From: an uncultured Bacteroidales bacterium
Lineage (GTDB): Bacteria; Bacteroidota; Bacteroidia; Bacteroidales; UBA4417
Length of the DNA: 32,291 nt
Assembly (NCBI GenBank): GCA_903913645.1
Contig: CAIWMA010000129.1
Coordinates: 1-32,291, forward strand
Direction: 5' to 3'
Position 1 is the stretch's first letter; every line of letters starts with the position of its first letter. Both the position numbers and the translations under genes were made by a program. Of this stretch, positions 27,163-32,291 are shown piece by piece. Below the pieces are notes generated by a model. The model did not search any database. It saw nothing but the letters and a program-made list of their open reading frames with translations, and was not told the DNA's origin.

Positions 27163-27783
27163 TTATTTGCGTACGTACTCTGCTTCCACTTTATCATAAA
27201 TCCGCTTTGGTATAGGCAATGATTCTTCGTCAACAGCATCCCACCGCAACCGGAAATCGGTAAGCAATTGTTCAAGTTCCTCATGCACCTCGGGTAATCC
27301 AAGATTTAGATGCAGTTCTATTTCCCGGCGAAGTTTGCCGAATTTCTGAGCTGCCTGTTTATGGCGGGCTGCAAGCTCCGATGGACGGACGAATGCCTGT
27401 GTAGCTCCGAGAGCAGCAGCAGTGAGTGCAAAAATTCCAACACCCACCTGAAGCCAGATATTTAAGCCTCCTTGTTCCGCTTGGTTTTGGATTTGTGTAA
27501 AAGCAGTTGTACCTGATATTGCTGCTGCAATAGCCGTTGCTATACCGAGTCCAAGGTTTACCGATTCGTAAAAACGGGCCGCATCCCAATGGCTACGATG
27601 CAGTATGGTTAATGAACGCCGCCATTGTTGGATGTACTCATCAGAATGCCCTGGTGCAATGCCGGTAACTTTATTGCCTGCAGATGGATTCAGTGTATTG
27701 TCATTCTTAGGTTCGGATGTTTCCTTATTCACAATAGAAGACTTTTCTATTGTTTGGTTTTCAGTTTGATTCATGGCGGACAT
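27163..27783 (-). CDS. SLATT-type two-transmembrane protein
   Basis: 206 residues. A polar, low-complexity N-terminus (1-45) leads to the SLATT-like core: a helix (LHRSHWDAARFYES, about 61-74), TM1 (about 76-95), a loop, TM2 (about 109-131), and a cytoplasmic amphipathic helix with ELAARHKQAAQKFGKLRREIE (about 136-156). That order, with His and Arg in the last helix, matches the SMODS- and SLOG-associating 2TM family, predicted pore-forming effectors of nucleotide-activated conflict systems, and the related DUF4231 group. No CD-NTase, SLOG or TIR partner is seen on either side, so it is solitary here. Alternative start at the fourth codon (27772-27774). Family likely, role inferred. Confidence 0.75.
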   Translation of the reverse strand: MSAMNQTENQTIEKSSIVNKETSEPKNDNTLNPSAGNKVTGIAPGHSDEYIQQWRRSLTILHRSHWDAARFYESVNLGLGIATAIAAAISGTTAFTQIQNQAEQGGLNIWLQVGVGIFALTAAALGATQAFVRPSELAARHKQAAQKFGKLRREIELHLNLGLPEVHEELEQLLTDFRLRWDAVDEESLPIPKRIYDKVEAEYVRK

Positions 27784-27853
27784 ATTTTAGGTTTATATGG
27801 TGTATTCTTAATTGCTGTTTAAGTATTAGAAATCTGTACTTCTAAAAAGAAAA

Positions 27854-27902
27854 GGCTGGAAGTCGGAAGACTGAAGATTGAAGTCGGGAGTCGGAAGAAT
27901 CC
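27854..27902. repeat. heptamer array C
   Basis: Seven contiguous units: GGCTGGA, AGTCGGA, AGACTGA, AGATTGA, AGTCGGG, AGTCGGA, AGAATCC. It is the longest array, 70 bases upstream of the SLATT-type gene. The surrounding 846-base gap (27784-28629) also holds array D; I saw no convincing gene, although a 38-codon acidic frame lies at 28040. Confidence 0.7.
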
Positions 27903-28382
27903 TCAATTGATGCTCATAAGTAATAGAGATTTTTTCGTCATCCGCGCTTCTGTATCTATAAAAATGGGATTTCACAAAGGCCCTTAATGTATTTGTATAG
28001 TCGGAGCCAGTGCAAAGCATTGGACATTCCTGTGGGGAAATGGAACTGGATGATATCCTGGTGGAATCAGATTTTCTCCCGGCTGCAAACGGGAATTTCA
28101 CGGAAGAGCCACATTTTGATCCGGAATCTTTCACGATTACATATTTTATAATGTAAAAGCATCCAAGAATACGAGGAGTTGATTAATGCATTACTTCTGA
28201 CTCAGAAAGGATTAGCTTTTATGTTAATAGTAAAATCAAAAAAGATAAATGAACAAGCAGTGACAGTTAGAATCAGAATATTTGGAATGATAGTTTAAAT
28301 ACAGTTCATAAATATACAAAATAATCTGGCTATTTGATATCGGATTAGTGAAAAAGGGGTTCTGTTTCAGGAAAATGGGGGG

Positions 28383-28410
28383 AGTGCAGAGTGCTTAGTG
28401 TTTGGCTAAG
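28383..28410. repeat. heptamer array D
   Basis: AGTGCAG, AGTGCTT, AGTGTTT and a weaker GGCTAAG. Its first unit is identical to the first unit of array A 6.5 kb away. It lies about 220 bases beyond the 3' end of the export operon. Confidence 0.5.
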
Positions 28411-28629
28411 AATGCCTGGAAACTAAAATTTCAGAAATTATATCTTTTCGATTCTGCGTCAAAACGAACTGCCATGAAAATTTCACTGTTGAGTTTTGCG
28501 TTCATTTTTTGTCGAATGAAAAAGGTCTCAAAACTAAATGTTCTGAAACCCTTGTCATTGTTAGCTCTCCTTAAAGTTTGAAATTGTGGACCGGTTTCTG
28601 CCTTCTACTGATAAAAACTCCTTGAAGAC

Positions 28630-29850
28630 TTATTCATAGTGAAGCGCATCTATTGGATTTAAGCCTGCGGCTTTACGTGCAGGGTACCAGCCAAAAAACA
28701 CACCTATTACAGTGCAAACCAGGAAGGAAAGAATTACTGACGCCGGCAGCACTACTACCGGCCATTTCATAAGTATTCCGATAAGTTGAGAGGCTCCGAT
28801 CCCGACAAAAATTCCAATTACACCTCCAATTATACTCAGCAATATCGATTCGATAAGGAATTGCATCAGTATGTCTTTCCCTCTGCCGCCAACTGCCATG
28901 CGCAATCCGATTTCCCTGGTTCTTTCGGTAACAGATACATACATAATGTTCATTATACCTATGCCACCGACAAGAAGTGAAATACCTGCAATAGCTCCCA
29001 ACAATATGGTCAAAACATTACTAACTGAACTTGAAGTGGTTACAAGGTCTTCCTGTGTCCGTATACGGAAATCGTTTTCACTTCCTTCTTTAAGTTTGTG
29101 CGATTTTCTTAATGCCTGTTCCATCTCTGCGGCTGCCTTTTTTGTGGAAGATTCATCAATAGCAGAGGATTGTATACTGTTGAAAAATGTGCTTGCAAGT
29201 ACTCTTTTTTGCACCGTCGTATAAGGTGCCAATAAAAGGTCGTCCTGGTCCTGACCATAGGTATTGGTGCCTTTTGCTTTCAATATTCCAATTATGGTAA
29301 AAGGAACTTTTTTATACCGTATAGAAAGCCCGATTGGGTTGGTCCCTTTACCAAAAAGATTTTCCAACACTGTTTCTCCAATAAGGCAGACTTTTGCCGC
29401 ACCTTTTACGTCCTGCTCCGTAAAACCTCGCCCTTCGGATACTTCAATTAATTTAATTCTCAGATAATCTGTATTGCTGCCAAACAAACTCGTAGGCCAA
29501 TTTTTATTACTATACACTGCCTGTCCGTTGGCTCTCACTTCCGGTGAAAGATCACTTATAGAAGGACATTCGTCTCTTATTGCATCCAGGTCTTTTATGG
29601 TCAGGCTTACTGAAGCAGCATTCCCCAACTCTACTCCACCCCTGTGTTGTGAAGTAGGTGATACGGATACAAGATTTGTTCCCATGCTGGAGATCTGGTC
29701 CTGTATGCTTTTTTTTGACCCTTCGCCTATTGCAAGCATTGCAATAACCGAAGCGACACCAATTATGATCCCCAGCATGGTTAGCAATGCTCTCATTCTG
29801 TTTCGCTTCAGTGCATAAACAGCCAGTTTCAGGAGATTAGAGATATTCAT
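28630..29850 (-). CDS. ABC transporter permease, MacB/FtsX type
   Basis: 406 residues. An N-terminal amphipathic start and TM1 (about 20-45, LLTMLGIIIGVASVIAMLAIG) are followed by a large periplasmic MacB_PCD domain (about 50-275) and an FtsX bundle of three helices (near 280-305, 330-355 and 370-395), ending in WYPARKAAGLNPIDALHYE. This is the permease half of MacB-type mechanotransmission transporters, which do not carry substrate through the membrane but drive efflux through a TolC duct. The ATPase is a separate gene just upstream (5-base gap), whereas enterobacterial MacB is a fusion. Last gene of the operon; no clear terminator seen after it. Confidence 0.95.
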   Translation of the reverse strand: MNISNLLKLAVYALKRNRMRALLTMLGIIIGVASVIAMLAIGEGSKKSIQDQISSMGTNLVSVSPTSQHRGGVELGNAASVSLTIKDLDAIRDECPSISDLSPEVRANGQAVYSNKNWPTSLFGSNTDYLRIKLIEVSEGRGFTEQDVKGAAKVCLIGETVLENLFGKGTNPIGLSIRYKKVPFTIIGILKAKGTNTYGQDQDDLLLAPYTTVQKRVLASTFFNSIQSSAIDESSTKKAAAEMEQALRKSHKLKEGSENDFRIRTQEDLVTTSSSVSNVLTILLGAIAGISLLVGGIGIMNIMYVSVTERTREIGLRMAVGGRGKDILMQFLIESILLSIIGGVIGIFVGIGASQLIGILMKWPVVVLPASVILSFLVCTVIGVFFGWYPARKAAGLNPIDALHYE

Positions 29851-29855
29851 TGTCT

Positions 29856-30617
29856 TTAATTTTTTGCAGCTTGCACTTCATCAGCAACAGGCAGGTTTTT
29901 AAGCATTTCAACGGCATTAAACCGTTCTTTTACATCTTCAGTCTTAAGGATCTTGCCATCACGGAATACAATATTTCGCGAAGTGAAACGGGCTATATCC
30001 ATTTCATGCGTGACAAAAACAATCGTCTTGCCATTAGAATTCAGTTCCTGGAACAAAGCCATAATCTCATAGGAAGTTCTGGTATCCAGGTTGCCGGTTG
30101 CTTCATCGGCCAGTATAACCACTGGATCGTTAACCAATGATCTTGCTATAGCTACACGCTGCTGTTGCCCGCCCGATAACTGGTTAGGCATATGGCCCAT
30201 CCTGTCCTTCAGGCCAACGCGAATAAGTGCTTTTTCAGCTCTTTCCCGTCGCTCTTTTGCATTAACTTTATTGTTGTAGAAAAGAGGTAGCTCTACATTT
30301 TCAATAGCAGAAGTCCGGGGTAAGAGATTATACGACTGGAATACAAAACCCAGTTTCTGGTTACGTAAAGCTGCCAATTCGTCCTTATTGAGCTCTGACA
30401 TGTCGACACCATCAAGAATATAAGTCCCTGAATTTGGTATCTCTAAACATCCCAGGATATTGAGCATGGTTGACTTTCCCGAACCGCTTGCACCCATAAT
30501 CGCTATAAATTCCCCTTCAGCAATCGACAGGTTAACTCCTTTCAGAGCTCTTACTGTTACATCACCTACATGAAATTCTTTTGTCAGATCTTTAACCTCT
30601 ATTATTGTTTTACTCAT
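29856..30617 (-). CDS. ABC transporter ATP-binding protein, MacB/LolD type
   Basis: 253 residues. Walker [10 protein letters not shown] (42-50), Q-loop Gln94 in [10 protein letters not shown], signature [15 protein letters not shown] (147-161), Walker [15 protein letters not shown] (166-179) and switch His204 in FVTHEMD. All catalytic parts are intact. It pairs with the FtsX-type permease encoded five bases downstream, and with the fusion protein six bases upstream. A C-terminal tail past residue 225 is longer than in LolD-like proteins but has no domain I recognise. The complex should be in the inner membrane, powering export of small molecules, peptides or lipids. Confidence 0.96.
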   Translation of the reverse strand: MSKTIIEVKDLTKEFHVGDVTVRALKGVNLSIAEGEFIAIMGASGSGKSTMLNILGCLEIPNSGTYILDGVDMSELNKDELAALRNQKLGFVFQSYNLLPRTSAIENVELPLFYNNKVNAKERRERAEKALIRVGLKDRMGHMPNQLSGGQQQRVAIARSLVNDPVVILADEATGNLDTRTSYEIMALFQELNSNGKTIVFVTHEMDIARFTSRNIVFRDGKILKTEDVKERFNAVEMLKNLPVADEVQAAKN

Positions 30618-30623
30618 GGCTTT

Positions 30624-31862
30624 TTATCTTCCTCCCCTGCCCGGACGCGATGGTGTAAATGGACTTTTTACAGTTGCTTTTGCTATGGTATCAGATTTTG
30701 ATGTCAGTTTCATTGCGAAAATCACTTCATCCCCAACCGTAACTCCGGATTTAATTTCGATATTGGTTCCATCGCTGAGTCCTGTAACAACCTTTATGGG
30801 GGTAATTTCATTTCCTTTTATTACCCAAAGCGTGGCCTCTTTATTGTTATCCCTGCCACCACTTTTAGATGATTTATTTAACTCCTTTTCAATTGCTTCC
30901 CTGGCAGTTTGCGGGAACTTCTTTTCGTAATCTTCCATCAGTTTACTATCGGGTTTAAAACGCAATGCTTTACTCTCAACAATAGTCAGGTTATTTGCTT
31001 CGGTTACAAATATGTTTGCATTGGCGGTCATACCAGGCATCAGTTTCTTATCAGGATTCGGGGCTTCAATAATTACGGTGTAAGTAACAACATTCGATGT
31101 TACCACCGGCTGCAATCGGACCTGGGTCACAGTACCACCAAATTTTAAATCCGGGAAAGCATCAACATTAAATTCCACTCTTTGTCCAACTTTAACCTGT
31201 CCGATATCGGCTTCATCAACATTGGCTTCTACCCTCATTTGAGTCAGGTCATTGGCAATTGAAAACAAGGTTGGCGTGTTAAAACTTGCCGCAACCGTTT
31301 GTCCTTCATCAACGGCCCTGTTTAAAACAACTCCGTCGATGGGTGAAAAGATAGAAGCATATGCCAGGTTAATTTTATTTTTAGTGTAATTGGAATTAGC
31401 ACCAGAAAGGCTTGCTTTTGACTGATCGTAATTCACAACTGCCTGGTCATAATCGGCTTTTGCAATCAGTTGTTTTTCGAACAGCGCTTTATAGCGCTCA
31501 TAAGTAATTTTTTTGAAATCACGATCTGCGGTAGCCGACACAACCGTTGACCGGCTTTGATCAAGAAGCACCCGAAGAGGTGTTTCGTCAAGAGTGGCAA
31601 GTAATTGACCTTTCTTGACTGTTGAATTAAAATCGACGTATATCTTTTGAATTACTCCCGAAACCTGGGTGCCTACGGCTACCATTTTTACTGCCTGAAT
31701 AGTTCCTGAAGCAGTAATTGCATTACTGATGCTTCCGTTTGAAACTATTGTTGTGTCAAAAGCAATTACTTCTTTTTTGTTTTGCCAGTACCTGAAAGCA
31801 AAAAATGCAGCCACTAAAACTACTACGACGGATATAATCTGTATAATTCTTTTTCTCTTCAT
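30624..31862 (-). CDS. periplasmic adaptor (membrane fusion protein), MacA-like
   Basis: 412 residues. A single N-terminal anchor (about 7-25) is followed by the biotinyl-lipoyl half motifs (VSGVIQKIYVDFNSTVKKGQLL and SPIDGVVLNRAVDEGQTV) flanking an alpha-helical hairpin, then a beta-barrel domain and a membrane-proximal domain (about 330-395). The tail ends in a short Gly/Arg-rich stretch (RPGRGGR). It bridges the inner membrane transporter and the TolC duct. It starts 23 bases after the TolC-like gene stop, so all four genes appear to be one operon. Export substrate unknown; antibiotics, peptides and lipid products are typical for the class. Confidence 0.94.
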   Translation of the reverse strand: MKRKRIIQIISVVVVLVAAFFAFRYWQNKKEVIAFDTTIVSNGSISNAITASGTIQAVKMVAVGTQVSGVIQKIYVDFNSTVKKGQLLATLDETPLRVLLDQSRSTVVSATADRDFKKITYERYKALFEKQLIAKADYDQAVVNYDQSKASLSGANSNYTKNKINLAYASIFSPIDGVVLNRAVDEGQTVAASFNTPTLFSIANDLTQMRVEANVDEADIGQVKVGQRVEFNVDAFPDLKFGGTVTQVRLQPVVTSNVVTYTVIIEAPNPDKKLMPGMTANANIFVTEANNLTIVESKALRFKPDSKLMEDYEKKFPQTAREAIEKELNKSSKSGGRDNNKEATLWVIKGNEITPIKVVTGLSDGTNIEIKSGVTVGDEVIFAMKLTSKSDTIAKATVKSPFTPSRPGRGGR

Positions 31863-31885
31863 TGTGAATAAGTATTATCTGTACT

Positions 31886-32291
31886 TTAAAAATTTAACGG
31901 GACACCTGAATAAAAATCAAGTGTTTTATAGCTGAATATCAGGTTGTATTTAGTCTGCAGGTAATTGCTTTCAGCTGTAATCGTATTTGTCTTTTGAATC
32001 AGCAAGTCAACAGCATTCATTAAACCCTGTGTATATTTTTCCGCAGCAACTTCATAAGATTCCTGCGCTGCCACCAATTGCTCCCTGCTTGCTTCAAACT
32101 CATTTTGAGCCGTGAATACATTTGTACAGGCTGTTTCAACAGCTTTTCTAAGCAGATTCCGGGTGTTCTGTTCGTCCAATATTGCGTTCTGGGTATTAAT
32201 TTTTGCCAGTTCGACTGTAGAACTGATTTGCTGGTTATGAAAAATCGGAACTGACAGACTTAACCCGATGGCCGGGTTAAACCCATGAGTA
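31886..32291 (-). CDS. TolC family outer membrane efflux protein (3' part)
   Basis: The C-terminal 135 or so residues; the gene continues past the window end and the frame is open to base 32290. LSLSVPIFHNQQ marks the second beta-hairpin of the trimeric channel, followed by a long periplasmic coiled-coil helix (STVELAKINTQNAILDEQN onward, rich in Ala, Glu and Gln) and the closing SYKTLDFYSGVPLNF. First gene of the four-gene export operon. A full-length protein would have about 430-470 residues; the TTG near 32177 is internal and not the start. Confidence 0.93.
   Translation of the reverse strand, partial: THGFNPAIGLSLSVPIFHNQQISSTVELAKINTQNAILDEQNTRNLLRKAVETACTNVFTAQNEFEASREQLVAAQESYEVAAEKYTQGLMNAVDLLIQKTNTITAESNYLQTKYNLIFSYKTLDFYSGVPLNF

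Noticed and set aside
27826-28134. 102-codon minus-strand open frame before the SLATT-type gene
   Set aside because: Its end is made of heptamer array C, composition is serine-rich without any motif, and it overlaps a more coding-like frame on the other strand.
24324-28410. Heptamer arrays as a CRISPR or integron-like structure
   Set aside because: Units are contiguous without spacers, far too short, and no cas or integrase gene is present.

Overview
The window looks like chromosomal DNA of a member of the Bacteroidota, probably a Bacteroidales-type organism with an anaerobic side to its metabolism. The signs are a type IX secretion C-terminal sorting domain (7100-7333), two proteins built on Reg_prop beta-propeller repeats, promoters of the TAnnTTTG (-7) type, few Shine-Dalgarno sequences, moderately AT-rich DNA and an oxygen-sensitive glycyl radical enzyme with its activase. 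No rRNA, tRNA, CRISPR array, transposase or phage gene was seen.

Layout. 1-570 is the 3' part of an Old Yellow Enzyme. It is followed by an exported M16 zinc peptidase (927-3749) and then by a decayed fragment of a second Old Yellow Enzyme copy (about 3803-3892), so the peptidase is bracketed by an intact gene and its relic. Next are a 1056-residue secreted propeller protein with a T9SS signal (4166-7336), a FrnE/DsbA-like thioredoxin-fold protein (7493-8158, minus), an exported type B carboxylesterase (8558-10216), and two convergent aldo/keto reductases of different subfamilies (10389-11363 and 11464-12366). A 50-residue single-span membrane protein not normally called sits at 12495-12647.

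12820-16573 is a LytTR response regulator followed one base later by a Reg_prop/Y_Y_Y/LytS-type sensor kinase that must start at TTG, closed by a clear terminator. After a possible small RNA (about 16740-16888) comes a GntR/YtrA regulator plus slipin operon with a recognisable promoter and operator. 18406-21812 (minus) encodes a glycyl radical enzyme and its activating enzyme. An 891-base divergent intergenic region with two tandem perfect hairpins separates it from an orphan cytoplasmic PAS histidine kinase (22704-24314). Then follow an acyl-CoA synthetase and its XRE-cupin regulator (24571-26804, minus), a stand-alone SLATT-type two-helix membrane protein (27163-27783, minus), and a four-gene tripartite export operon (28630-32291, minus: TolC, membrane-fusion protein, ATPase, permease), cut by the window end.

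The genes form several independent functional units and not one pathway: envelope proteolysis and secretion, redox chemistry, two signalling systems, a fermentative radical enzyme, carboxylic acid activation under ligand-sensing control, and ABC-driven export. The least expected content lies between genes: five short arrays of degenerate 7-base repeats (21916, 24324, 24533, 27854, 28383), all between 21.9 and 28.4 kb, the Old Yellow Enzyme relic whose internal deletion matches an 8-base direct repeat in the intact gene, and two candidate structured RNAs. All assignments rest on reading the sequence; no database search was run.
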